Of a stretch of DNA of 18,566 nucleotides, positions 1-9,400 are shown piece after piece. Under the pieces are notes generated by a model. That model was not told the origin of the DNA and searched no databases. It saw only the letters and a program-made list of their open reading frames with translations. The translations under genes were made by a program, and so were the position numbers. How positions within the stretch are numbered: position 1 is the first letter of the stretch; each line of letters opens with the position of its first letter. Source of the DNA: Coemansia sp. RSA 922 (taxonomy: Eukaryota; Kickxellomycota; Kickxellomycetes; Kickxellales; Kickxellaceae); the NCBI GenBank assembly GCA_027577415.1, contig JANBQS010000414.1, positions 1-18,566 of the forward strand, read 5' to 3'.

Positions 1-995
1 AAACCCGATTGCCACTCCCCCCTTGTGATGTTTGCCGTCAGCTTACGGAAAGCATAATAACAAAGTATAAAGAGGGGGATGCTTCTGTTGTTGTCCCTTT
101 CTTGAACTGTGACTTATTTGGGTCTCCGCACCTGCAGACATTGTATTCGTAGCTTTCGTTTTTGTTTGCTTTCTAGCTTGGCGTTTTCTTGGGAGAGGGG
201 GGAGCTGTAAGGGCTAAACCAGAGAAAAATACGATGTAGTCACGGGCATTGCTTATCCTCACCCTGGATGCTGCAATGGCTCAAGTGATGTGTGCATGCT
301 GCTGCTTACACATACCATCCCCTTTTTTCTACACACATTTGGTATAATGCTTGGCGCCCAGGGGAGGGGAATTGGAACAGCGCCAAGCTAGAGAAAGGAC
401 ACTTTACATTGCAAACCCCAGATTTCATTATTTTTTTCCTTGCCAAAGAGCAGAAACGTTGTCTAATCTTGTACATTGGTCTTTTGTGTTTGGTTCCAGG
501 CATTCAAAAATATACGTCAGAGAGAGGAGGAGGATTTACGAGTAGCTTGTGTATGCACGATGGTCGCTGATGCTTACAAATTGTCGGGGATTTGCTAAGT
601 GATATGCAGCTTTTTCATGGCAGATATATATAGCAGAACAATCAACCGACAGACAACTCGTTGCATATTTGGGTCAGCAAGCATTCTCCCCCCTCCCCGA
701 TTTAAATTATGAACGCAGGTCTGCAGACCTTACTGGCCTCCGCCACAAAACAAAAAAGCAATTCTGGATATCAAAGCTACACACACCATAATCAAACATT
801 ATTGGTTCATGTGGTCTACGATACTTTGGCCGGTTTTATCACCCCCCTTCCAAAGAAAATAATTGGTTCTAATTTTTGTGCATAGACAACCCTTCTCTTT
901 CTCACACGCCCCTCCCTCGCTTTTTTTGTCCAGGTTGTCTGTTGCAAGGACTTTTTTCTAGAACATAACGTATCTGCCCATCCCCCAAAATAACC
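1..995. other. Intergenic region upstream of the Rmt2-like gene; no gene seen
   Basis: No reading frame here looks like a protein and I see no tRNA or rRNA. The last 150 bases before the ATG at 996 are rich in T and C tracts, as before other genes in this window, so this end is probably promoter and 5' leader. A 9-bp inverted repeat (349-357 and 380-388) and a 14-bp palindrome (717-730) are present, but each is close to what chance gives in a window of this size. The region could also hold the 3' flank of a gene beyond the left edge. Confidence 0.6.
349..388. repeat. 9-bp perfect inverted repeat with E2F-like cores
   Basis: GCTTGGCGC at 349-357 is matched by its exact reverse complement at 380-388, with a 22-nt spacer. 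The 8-mer GCTTGGCG occurs again at 175-182. TTGGCGC resembles the E2F-type core (TTTSGCGC), so a pair of inverted factor sites is possible. A 9-bp repeat at this spacing is expected about twice by chance in 18.5 kb. Confidence 0.25.
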
Positions 996-2054
996 ATGTC
1001 GGAGCCCCACGTTCAAGAGCAGATCGGCGACAGTAGCGGCGTGTCAAAGGAGGCACAGCTTCTGGCAGCCTGCCACGAGGGAGACGCTAAACAGGTTGAG
1101 GACCTGATTGAACAAGGTGCAGAGATCTTTGTCACAGATGAAACTGGTCGCACCGCGCTCCACTTTGCTGCTGCCAGCGGCAACGTAGAAACCGTCCAAC
1201 TCGTACTCAAATCCGGGATCCCCTGGACCTCCCTTGATGTCGGTGATTACACGGCAGGCGATTACGCTGAAGCCGAGGGACACGACGAGGCCTACGAAGA
1301 GTTAGTGCAGGCGGGAGTTCGCGCCGAAATGATATTGCGTATGTTTAGCAGCGACGTTGGCGACAAGGCAGCGAACGAGGACTATTTAACGCAGCCCGTC
1401 GAGTACAGTGGCGATCGTTTGATAGATGCAGAGAAGAACGGCGTGATGATGAGCTGGGAAGCACCGTTGATGGAACTCCACGCCAAAGTCATCTGTGGCA
1501 AGCCAGATAGCGTGGTACTTAACGTCGGATTTGGTATGGGTATTATAGACTCGGCATTGCAAGAGCTAAATCCCGGTCGTCATGTCATTGTTGAGGCGCA
1601 CCCAGACGTCTACCAGCACATGAAGGACGAGGGTTGGGATACCAAACCCAATGTGCATATTTTGTTTGGCAGGTGGCAAGACAAGCTAGAGGAGATTCGC
1701 GCACTCGGTCCCTACGACGGTATATTCTTTGACACGTTTGGCGAGTTTTACAAGGACTTGGATGACTTCCACAAGGCCATTTTTGCTACTGGTCAGTCGG
1801 TTCAGCCCATCTTGAGTCAGCCCGATGGCATTTATAGCTTCTTCAATGGTCTCGGCGGCGATCATAAGCTTTTCCACGATGTTTATTGCCGTATTGTTCG
1901 TGCTGACTTGTTGGCTCTAGGCATAGAGACCCAGTTCTCGCAAGTATCCAGTGATGTCGTTTTCGATAAGGAGCTCTGGAAGGGAATTAAGAGGCCGTAC
2001 TGGATGGTAAAGACTTACAACTTGCCCACGTGCACATGGGCTACTGAAGACTAG
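996..2054 (+). CDS. RMT2: Rmt2-like type IV protein arginine N-methyltransferase with ankyrin repeats
   Basis: This 352-aa protein has the two-part layout of the Rmt2 family. An N-terminal ankyrin-like region (about residues 20-105, with GRTALHFAAASGN at 51-63) is followed by an S-adenosylmethionine-dependent methyltransferase domain. The glycine-rich SAM-binding motif is VLNVGFGMGIID (174-185), followed by the acidic strand-2 end VIVEAHPDV (197-205). MMSWEAPLM (151-159) is typical of the family. Known Rmt2 enzymes methylate the delta nitrogen of arginine, with ribosomal protein L12 as the yeast substrate; that this one does the same is inferred. The ATG at 996 is the first in frame and follows AACC. 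Length is close to fungal homologues. It lies in tandem with the RING gene, 248 bp upstream of it. Guanidinoacetate methyltransferases share the fold but lack the ankyrin part. Confidence 0.93.
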   Translation: MSEPHVQEQIGDSSGVSKEAQLLAACHEGDAKQVEDLIEQGAEIFVTDETGRTALHFAAASGNVETVQLVLKSGIPWTSLDVGDYTAGDYAEAEGHDEAYEELVQAGVRAEMILRMFSSDVGDKAANEDYLTQPVEYSGDRLIDAEKNGVMMSWEAPLMELHAKVICGKPDSVVLNVGFGMGIIDSALQELNPGRHVIVEAHPDVYQHMKDEGWDTKPNVHILFGRWQDKLEEIRALGPYDGIFFDTFGEFYKDLDDFHKAIFATGQSVQPILSQPDGIYSFFNGLGGDHKLFHDVYCRIVRADLLALGIETQFSQVSSDVVFDKELWKGIKRPYWMVKTYNLPTCTWATED

Positions 2055-2248
2055 ACGCTAGCTAGTACTTTTTTATTTCTGGAAAACATAGATAAAAGAT
2101 GACGTATTTTGGTTTAGTAAAGCTATTTCTTTTTTCTTCCCGTGCGCAGCGCAAAAGCTTGTCTGTTTTTCCCACAAGACGTCAGATCAGCGATCAATGA
2201 TCAATGCTTGTAGCAAAGTGTGTGTGTGAGACGCGAACAGCACAAAGC

Positions 2249-2272
2249 ATTTATTTATTTATTTATTTATTT
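2249..2272 (+). repeat. ATTT tetranucleotide microsatellite, six units
   Basis: Six perfect ATTT units end about 30 bp before the RING gene start at 2303. The tract is probably in its 5' leader or core promoter. It would only be coding if an upstream in-frame ATG at 2204 were used, which is unlikely. Confidence 0.85.
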
Positions 2273-2302
2273 TATCTCTCACCACCTGTATTTATATGGA
2301 GG

Positions 2303-3610
2303 ATGTCGTGTGTAATATGCTGCGAAAGTCTCTTTGACAACATATACGAGCTGAGCGAATCTCATGGAGCGCCATCCGGCAATAGCAGTCGTGGAGATCG
2401 GGCTAACCATGACTGGACCGATCGGCCGTCGGTACTAACCTGCGGCCATGTGTTTCACCAAGGCTGTATCAGCGCTTGGCTTGCTCAGTCTAACCGCGGA
2501 ACATGCCCGACATGCCGGACCAAGCACACAGGCGATGCCATAGCGATGTATTTTGACAAGGACACCAAAGACAGCACCCAGATAACAACCAATAGCAGTC
2601 CGCAAGTCGAGAAACGAAACAAAATCATTAAAACGCTGTGCGCCAATATCGAGTCAGCACTTGCGGAAGTAAAGGCAGCGAACCTACAACTGGATGAGGC
2701 CAACGCGCGATTTACGGTCAAGGAGCAGGAACATGCCAATGAGGTACAGAACGTGCGGATGATGAAGAATCGGGCGTCCTTGTTCAAAAAGTCGGCACAC
2801 GAGTTAAAGACCCTAAATATGAAGCTAGAAGCCACAGTCGCCGAACAAGCTAGGCAGATTGAGGATCTGCGAAGCGCCAATGCTACGTTGGGAGCCGAGT
2901 TGGATGAGCAAAAACGGGTGGTCGAAGCCATGGGTGACGTGCGTGGCACTAATGAAAAACTCGTTCGAGCATTGAAGGCGGAGCGTACGAGAGCCGAGAC
3001 CCAGAACGCGGTAAACAAAACACTGGCAAGTCGCATAAACGCCTTGGAAAAGACCTCCTTGCCACTAGTCGAAACAGGTGGAACAGCGGCTGTTTCCGAC
3101 GACTCTAGTGCTGCTACGTCACAGGGCATCTCGCAGATCGACTTGACAGAAAACGCGTCTGATATCGACTCTGAAAATTTAGAGGAAGACACTGCGGCCG
3201 TCAGTCGGTCGATTGCCTTCTCGCGGCGAGAACCTAAAAAGGCTATGGTGGCAACAGCTCGACGAACCGCTAAATTCGAGCTACCTGTGGCTGCCTTTGA
3301 CAATGCCGAGTCTGGCGCAGATGTCAAGCACAATCCGTTTGCCGCCCCTCCGATTCAAGCGATGAAGTTCGAGTCTCCGAGTTTGGCGTTCTTTGTTCCG
3401 CCTGGTAGAAACGAGCTTTTAACAAGGGATCCTCAGGTGACTAGCAGCAAGCAGATTCAGGGTCGACATATCCGAGCAATTAGAAAGCCTACTGCGAACT
3501 TGACAGCGCTGTCTGATGGGATGGGAGGGTCCGCACAATATGGCGGGTTTGGCAGCAAACGACCGACGAGCTCCGTGCAGTCCAAAATCAATTGGGGACC
3601 CAAGCGATAG
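2303..3610 (+). CDS. TRAIP-like RING-H2 E3 ubiquitin ligase with coiled coil
   Basis: The 435-aa protein begins with a RING-H2 finger of C3H2C3 order: C3, C6, C47, H49, H52, C55, C68, C71. About 100-250 is heptad-rich, charged and coiled-coil-like. The tail is disordered, basic and Ser/Thr-rich. An extreme N-terminal RING-H2, then a coiled coil and a loose tail, is the TRAIP/RNF206 layout; TRAIP ubiquitinates the replicative helicase and proteins at stalled forks and crosslinks. The C6-C47 loop is about 20 residues longer than usual. IDLT at 279-282, followed by acidic residues, looks like a SUMO-interaction motif. I chose the ATG at 2303 because the next one upstream (2204) would add a 33-residue leader read through the ATTT microsatellite, while TRAIP proteins start within a few residues of the first RING cysteine. 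Family assignment is likely; the exact orthologue is less sure. Confidence 0.8.
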   Translation: MSCVICCESLFDNIYELSESHGAPSGNSSRGDRANHDWTDRPSVLTCGHVFHQGCISAWLAQSNRGTCPTCRTKHTGDAIAMYFDKDTKDSTQITTNSSPQVEKRNKIIKTLCANIESALAEVKAANLQLDEANARFTVKEQEHANEVQNVRMMKNRASLFKKSAHELKTLNMKLEATVAEQARQIEDLRSANATLGAELDEQKRVVEAMGDVRGTNEKLVRALKAERTRAETQNAVNKTLASRINALEKTSLPLVETGGTAAVSDDSSAATSQGISQIDLTENASDIDSENLEEDTAAVSRSIAFSRREPKKAMVATARRTAKFELPVAAFDNAESGADVKHNPFAAPPIQAMKFESPSLAFFVPPGRNELLTRDPQVTSSKQIQGRHIRAIRKPTANLTALSDGMGGSAQYGGFGSKRPTSSVQSKINWGPKR

Positions 3611-4455
3611 ATAAAAAAAATAGTCAATGTGATACGTGAGAATTCTCAGCCATGGAGCGCCATCAACATTTATTTGAAAAAAGGAGAACGGAAAGTTCCT
3701 ATTTAATTTAAAGATCTCTTCTAGTCGCTGCATCATATGGAAATATCTTACATTAATCGTCTATCATGTGCACAGATTAGTTAAGTGGCGGTCCGTGAGA
3801 ACAAGTTTTGCCTCGACTATGTCATTGTTTTTGCTTTGAGCTGGTGGAGTCCCTTGCTTCCTGTGTTCTCGTGGTTTGTGCCGCCTTCCCCCCTTTTTTT
3901 TCTTTCTTTGGCAAATCTGAGCGCAAGAAAAAAATCTTCCAAGCCTCGCGCAATGACAGAACAATGGTGTAGAAATGATGTGCTACTGCCCCTATGCTGT
4001 GCGCCCTCTCACACACCTCCCCACATCTGACCCCTGATGACCACAGCTTATGCACGTTTTTTTTCCGCTCCTAAACGAAGGCTGAAGCCCCCTCTTTTTT
4101 CATAGTCTAATTCGGGAATGCACATATCTGCATCTTGCTGCAGCCAACTGTCAAACGAAGTCCCGAAATCAATTGCTCACTATATCTCCCCCCTCTCTCT
4201 TAACAAGATACTCTTTTTTTTCGTCTATATATTTTTTTCCGATCTTGCTGTAGTAAATTTTCATAACAAGCTTGATCTCTAGCAATACGTATACGGATTC
4301 CGATACGCAGTCCCTCCCCAACTTTTTTCTATATATTTCGACAACAGCGCCCTTACACTATTTCTAATCGCTCCCTTTTTTTGGACGTCTTCTTTTTTGT
4401 CTTTGGTCTTTTTTTTTATTTATTTTTTGCGCTTGTATTTCTTTTTCCCTTAATC
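3611..4455. other. Intergenic region between the RING and ELO genes
   Basis: The 845 bases hold no believable gene. The second half is T/C-rich with runs of 7-8 T, and two TATATA-type stretches (about 4224-4231 and 4328-4337) lie upstream of the elongase start, the nearer about 120 bp from the ATG. This looks like the 3' flank of the RING gene followed by the elongase promoter. Confidence 0.6.
4328..4337 (+). promoter_or_regulatory. Possible TATA element of the elongase gene
   Basis: TCTATATATT lies about 120 bp before the ATG at 4456, between pyrimidine tracts. Position and sequence suit a fungal TATA box, but AT-rich intergenic DNA gives such matches often. Confidence 0.3.
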
Positions 4456-5283
4456 ATGTTCGAGACATATATGCCGCCAGGAGAAATTGTAACTCCTCTA
4501 GACTCGTTCTTTCTAGGATGGCTGTACCCGTATGCCATGTACTGGAAGACTCCTTTGATAGTCGCGGCCGCTTACACTGTGCTTATAATGCAAGCAAATC
4601 CGCAAAAGCCCGTAGCGTCTCGAGCACCACCGTTGAAACGCGCTCAGTCGCCGCTATTCAAGCGTCTAGTCATCGGGCACAACGTCGCGCTAGCAGTATA
4701 CTCACTCTGGACTACGGTTATGATGGTTTCCGGTTTGTTCACTAACCTGCGTTTGCATGGATGGCATGATGGTATTTGCGACACAAAGTTTAGTATGTGG
4801 AACACGACGTTATTCCGGCTGTCCTACTACTTTTACCTGTCAAAGTACTATGAGTTTATTGACACATTGATTATTCTGTACAAGGGACGTAAAGCTAGTA
4901 CGTTGCAGATGTATCACCATGCAGGGGCTGTAATTACAATGTGGGCGGGTTGTTACTATTTGGCAGTACCTATCGCGTTTTTCGTTATCATTAATTCGGC
5001 TATCCACGCTTGGATGTACACGTTCTATGCCTTGACTGCGGCTGGTATGCGTCCACCGGGCAAGCGTTTATTGACTTCTAGTCAGATTTTTCAGTTCGTC
5101 TTTGGTATCGGTATTTGCCTATTTTACTTGTTTTGTCCAGAGTGTCAGAACGATAGGCAAAAGCTTGCCGTCTACATTAACTTGGCTTATCTATTCCCGC
5201 TGCTAGGCCTCTTCTTGTCGTTCTTTGTCCGTACATACCTGTCGACCGATACGTCAGCATCAAGTGCCAAGAAAGCTGTTTAA
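4456..5283 (+). CDS. ELO-family very-long-chain/polyunsaturated fatty acid elongase (3-ketoacyl-CoA synthase)
   Basis: The 275-aa polytopic membrane protein carries ELO-family signatures in order: KYYEFIDT (130-137), the histidine box QMYHH (151-155) followed by AGAV, and N180...H184..MY (180-188). It ends in KKAV, a C-terminal KKxx signal that fits retention in the endoplasmic reticulum, where elongases condense malonyl-CoA with acyl-CoA. The first histidine of the classic HxxHH box is glutamine. That variant is known mainly from polyunsaturated-chain elongases of lower eukaryotes, including the Mortierella type, so the substrate may be an 18-20 carbon polyunsaturated acyl chain (inference). 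The first in-frame ATG is 4456; the open frame extends upstream to a TTG at 4381, but this would encode a run of Phe/Leu from a T-rich leader. Length matches the family. Expression from its own promoter is likely. Confidence 0.92.
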   Translation: MFETYMPPGEIVTPLDSFFLGWLYPYAMYWKTPLIVAAAYTVLIMQANPQKPVASRAPPLKRAQSPLFKRLVIGHNVALAVYSLWTTVMMVSGLFTNLRLHGWHDGICDTKFSMWNTTLFRLSYYFYLSKYYEFIDTLIILYKGRKASTLQMYHHAGAVITMWAGCYYLAVPIAFFVIINSAIHAWMYTFYALTAAGMRPPGKRLLTSSQIFQFVFGIGICLFYLFCPECQNDRQKLAVYINLAYLFPLLGLFLSFFVRTYLSTDTSASSAKKAV

Positions 5284-5672
5284 ACACATACCCTGATCCC
5301 AAATCCAGCCCGTGATCTAATTGGATTTTTCCTTAGTCGTGTTTTTTTTTTTGTTTCTTTTCCTTTATTTATTTTATCATCTGTCTATCTGTCCGTCTGT
5401 GTGTGTGCAAATCAGATCTGTCATGCTTCACTAACCAACATTTTTCACTTTACTGCCTAAAAAAATAATTTTCTTCAAACTAGATAGTAGAGCTTCTATG
5501 CCATCGTGACGCAAAAAGTGACATCATCAACCCACCCATACCAGTATTGGATTAGTCTTTAGAGGCCCTCTGGGTCTCCCTCGTGACAAAGTTGTGGCAG
5601 AGGATTCAACTTTTTCCCTTTATCTGGGTTTCCTCTTCTTCTAATCTCTATTATTTTTTCTTCGGGTTATAA
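5284..5672. other. Intergenic region between the ELO and J-protein genes
   Basis: The 389 bases contain T-rich runs just after the elongase stop (about 5340-5376), likely 3' flank, then a stretch ending in a pyrimidine-rich leader before the ATG at 5673. I see no gene or structured RNA. Confidence 0.6.
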
Positions 5673-6368
5673 ATGCCTCTCTCTTTCTATCGACTCTCTC
5701 CCGCACGCCTCAGAGTCCCTCTACGTGGTTGGCAACCTACGGTGAATTTCCACACAACAAGTGTCTCACGAATCGTCCATCGAACCAGTCACTATGCCGT
5801 ACTAGGAGTACCAACCGACGCGACACCAAAGGACATAAAAGCAGCGTTTTATAAAAGTAGTATGCAATGGCACCCGGACAGAAACCAGGGATCAGACGAA
5901 GCACATAAACAGTTCCTCAAAATCAGCGAAGCATACTCGATATTAGGCAACGAACTAAAACGCCACGCATACGATAAGACACTACGAGGAGCTACTAGTG
6001 CTCCTAATAGATACAAGGATACGGCATTCTCTAGTAGTGGAGAGTACTCTTCAGCTAGACGAAACGACTCGACTAATCGATATACAAGGCCTGAAAGCAC
6101 GTATGCGCGTTATTCGCATAGCGGTCAGAGAGTAAAGTCTAATTTTAAAGAGTGGGAGAGACAACACTACCAGGAGATGAGACAGAAGGCTGATAGTATT
6201 AGCCATCATGTGCGCGAGTCAGCTGGAAAGGGTAAATACAGCCATACGCAGATAGCTATTTATCAGTTCTGGGAGTTACTGACAGCGTTCACAGTCGTGT
6301 TTGGCGTCGGATGGACAGTCAGCCAGGTTACTAGACCGTCTGGCGGGAGACGGATTAACACACCATAG
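5673..6368 (+). CDS. Mitochondrial membrane J-domain (DnaJ/Hsp40) co-chaperone
   Basis: The 231-aa protein has a basic, Arg/Ser-rich N-terminus without acidic residues through about residue 40, which fits a mitochondrial presequence. A J domain follows (about 39-102), with the HPD tripeptide that stimulates Hsp70 ATPase at 67-69 in QWHPDRNQG. A Ser/Tyr/Arg-rich linker (105-185) leads to one predicted membrane helix near the C-terminus (about 197-218) and a short basic tail. J proteins of this kind recruit mitochondrial Hsp70 to a membrane; DNAJC30 is a comparable single-pass example, but I cannot assign orthology. The ATG at 5673 is the first in frame. The gene is convergent with the ABCC transporter gene, with 37 nt between stop codons. 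Confidence 0.85.
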   Translation: MPLSFYRLSPARLRVPLRGWQPTVNFHTTSVSRIVHRTSHYAVLGVPTDATPKDIKAAFYKSSMQWHPDRNQGSDEAHKQFLKISEAYSILGNELKRHAYDKTLRGATSAPNRYKDTAFSSSGEYSSARRNDSTNRYTRPESTYARYSHSGQRVKSNFKEWERQHYQEMRQKADSISHHVRESAGKGKYSHTQIAIYQFWELLTAFTVVFGVGWTVSQVTRPSGGRRINTP

Positions 6369-6405
6369 AAATATATATAGCAATATAAACATGTCTTTTT
6401 TATAG
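6369..6405. terminator. Shared 37-nt convergent 3' end region
   Basis: Only 37 bases separate the stop codons of the J-protein gene (+) and the ABCC gene (-). The interval is AT-rich with ATATATA and AATATAAA on the plus strand and ATAAAAAA on the minus strand, usable as polyadenylation signals. Cleavage sites normally fall further downstream, so the two mRNAs probably overlap into each other's coding ends. Confidence 0.45.
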
Positions 6406-9400
6406 CTATTGAGAATCGCCAGTACGTGCCTCTTCGACAAGCTTGGCAAAGAGACTTTCCTCGTTGGCAAGCAGATTCTGAGGTGTATCAAACTCTGCCA
6501 ACTTTCCGCCATCAATGACCAAAATCATATCGCTATCGATGATAGTGTTCAAGCGATGCGCAATAGTCAACACGGTACAGTCCTTGAACTCCTTGCGGAT
6601 CGAGTCTTGGATGATAGCGTCAGTTGAATTGTCAATAGCCGCGGTAGCCTCGTCCAGTACCAGAACCTTGGCACGCTTCAGCAGCGCACGTGCCAAGCAT
6701 ATCAACTGACGCTGTCCAACGCTGAAATTCTCGCCACCCTGCGTCACGACAAACTCGAGGCGCTCGTCCTTGGTGCGAATAAAGTCAGCCAGTCGTGCGT
6801 GCTCCAGTGACTGCCAAATTTCCTGGTCGCTGTAAGTGTTGAATGGATCCAAGTTCTCACGCACTGTGCCAGCAAAGAGAACCGGGTCTTGCGGGATAAT
6901 CGACAGCTTGTTACGGACGTCAAACAGCCCGTACTGCGCAATGTCCTCGCCGTCCAGCAAAATCTGACCCTCAGCAGCCTCGATGATCCGGAACAGCGCC
7001 AGAGTCAGCGATGACTTGCCTGCACCAGTACGACCGACAATGCCGACCTTTTGGTTGGGCAATACGCGGAATGACAGTTTGTTCAGCACCAGATCCAAGC
7101 CCTCACGATAACGCGTCGAGTAATCCTTGAACTCAACTACGCCTTGCTCAGGCCATGACCCTTCTGGGCGATGGTCCTCGATGACTTCGGGAGCCTCGGA
7201 GGGCAGACGAGCATACTCAACGACACGCTCCAACTGAACCATCGAGTTCTCAACCTCAGTATAGCTTCGCACCGACCAGTTAAGCGAGCTAGTAAAGTCC
7301 AGCGCATAGGCAACCGAAAGGCCCACCAGACCCGCATCGCCAACGCCAAAGTACTGCAAAGAGGCTACCGCCAAAACCGTCGTTCCCAGCATAACCACGT
7401 TCCCCAGCGTCTCCAGCCACAGCGACAGCCAGCGGTTCAACGACACATTGGTATAGTAAGCGCGAGTATTCAGTTCCAACCGGCGCTCATTCTCGATTAT
7501 AAACCTATTCTGCTGATTGTAAGCGCGAATGGTCGACACGCCGCCAATCGACTCTTGGAAGTGCGAGAAGATCGGGCTGCGAGTAGTAGAGTCCAGGCGC
7601 CGCAGCTCGCGACTGCTAAATAAGTAGCGCAGCTGAAGGTAGCGGTAGATGAATGACAAGGGGAACATGATTACCAGCATAATTGGCGTAGAGAAGCCAA
7701 TGACAGAGACAGCCGAAACCACGCTAACCATAGTGTTCACCATGCCCGAGACCGAGCGCGGCAGCGTTTCGTCGCATCTCTGCAGGTCTGACGAAAAGCG
7801 ATTGAGAATACGGCCAAGCGGAGTCACGTCAAAGAACGACATGGGCGAGCGCAAGACGCCACGCAGCATATTCTCGTGGATCTTCTTGGACGCCCGGATA
7901 GAACACCTCGTCCACAATAAGAACGACTGCAGCGAGGACATGGACGCGCCCAGCAGCCCGATCGCACCATAGATTAGTAGGTAGTAGAACACCGAGTGGC
8001 CAGAGAAAAGTGTCGTCCACACTGAGCCAGTAGAGTCCTTTTCGGCATTCGTCGACGCCCAGTGCTTGAGCCACATGTTAGCGCTGACGTTGCTGACAGA
8101 TGCTACTAGCAGCGCCGCGCCAAACATTGCGGCATTGCGTATACCGCACGCCTGGATGTAAATGCGATATATATCTCGCTCGACTTTGCCCTGCCGACTA
8201 AACTCCGTGGTCATTGTCCGACCATTCTCGGCAGTCGCCTCCTGTTCAAGCTCCGCCTGCGTCAATCTACCGGGCAGCTTGCGACGACTCAGCGCCTCTT
8301 GCGTCATACCGATACTAGCCCGGCCCAGCGTCTGCTTGGTCGACTTGCGCCGGATTCCAGCGCCTGTTGGCAGAGGCATGCCATCTTGCTCGTTGGAAGT
8401 AGGCTCGTCTTCGTAGAACTCTGCACCCGACGCAGTGCCGCTCTCACCGCTCTCGTCGCGTGAGCTAAGCTCTCCCTCAATGTACTTGTGTACAAACTCA
8501 AATATCTCGCCACGGTTATCCATGACCTGCGAGAACGATCCACACTCGACGACTTGGCCATCACGAAGCATGACAACGCTGTCTACATTGCCGAGATACT
8601 GCACAGCATTGGTAACGAGAATGCGCGCGCGCGTCTTGAGCATACCCTGCGGACCCAGTACATGCGTAAAGATATGCTTGCCGACATGCGCATCGACGGC
8701 AGCCAGCGGGTCGTCAAGGATGTAAATATCGGCTCGCGCGTAGACAGCCCTTGCCAATGACACTCGAGCTTTCTGGCCGCCGGAAAGATTGATACCCTTT
8801 TCGCCTATCTCAGTCGTATCGCCGCCAGGCAGCATCTCCAAGTCAGGACGCAAGGCGCAGGCATCAAGCACTCTGTCGTAGAGCACTTGGTCCAAGCTAT
8901 GGCCAAACAAAATATTGTCGCGCAGTGTTGCGTTCATAATCCAGGCTTGCTGCGGAACATACGCCAAGCTGCCACGCACAGTCACACTGCCAGAGCTCTT
9001 GACCATGTCGCCTAGGATAGCCGAGACCAAGGACGACTTTCCAGCGCCAACACGGCCAATAACCGCTACCAATTGGTCGCGCTTGCACTCAATATTGACG
9101 TTCTTGAGTGTGGGCGCTTCGGCCGTCAGCCACTTGAACTCGCCATTCCTTACGCTGACCAAAACATCGTCGGATGTGGCAATAGGTGAATCGCGGTCGT
9201 AGCTCACGCGCTCAATAGCCTCGAAATCGATCTCGCCAGCGGTCAGGAAATCAAATATGCGGCGCGTAGAGACCATCGCCTCCAGCAGCGCGGGAATAAG
9301 CATTGGACCATGAGACAAGGGGAAGCGCACCATGTTGAACAGCGTCAATGACACGAAGACCAGCTGCGGAGTCAGTGGCCCATGAGAAACGTTGTCCATC

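Noticed and set aside
277..287. TGGCTCAAGTG, similar to a tRNA A box
   Set aside because: No GGTTCRA-type B box follows at tRNA spacing and no cloverleaf can be drawn.
351..358. TTGGCGCC, similar to a retroelement primer-binding site start
   Set aside because: Only about eight bases agree, and there is no long terminal repeat, polypurine tract or polymerase gene.
717..730. Perfect 14-bp palindrome AGGTCTGCAGACCT
   Set aside because: About one palindrome of this length is expected by chance in 18.5 kb, and nothing else marks it as a binding site.
2204..2302. Upstream ATG extension of the RING gene by 33 residues
   Set aside because: It reads through an ATTT microsatellite, and TRAIP proteins start just before the first RING cysteine.
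2485..3333. 282-codon open frame on the minus strand
   Set aside because: It is Ser/Ala/Phe-rich antisense of the TRAIP-like gene, has no domain, and is explained by codon bias of the plus strand.
4381..4455. Upstream extension of the elongase frame
   Set aside because: It starts at TTG and encodes a Phe/Leu run from a T-rich leader; the ATG at 4456 gives the normal family length.
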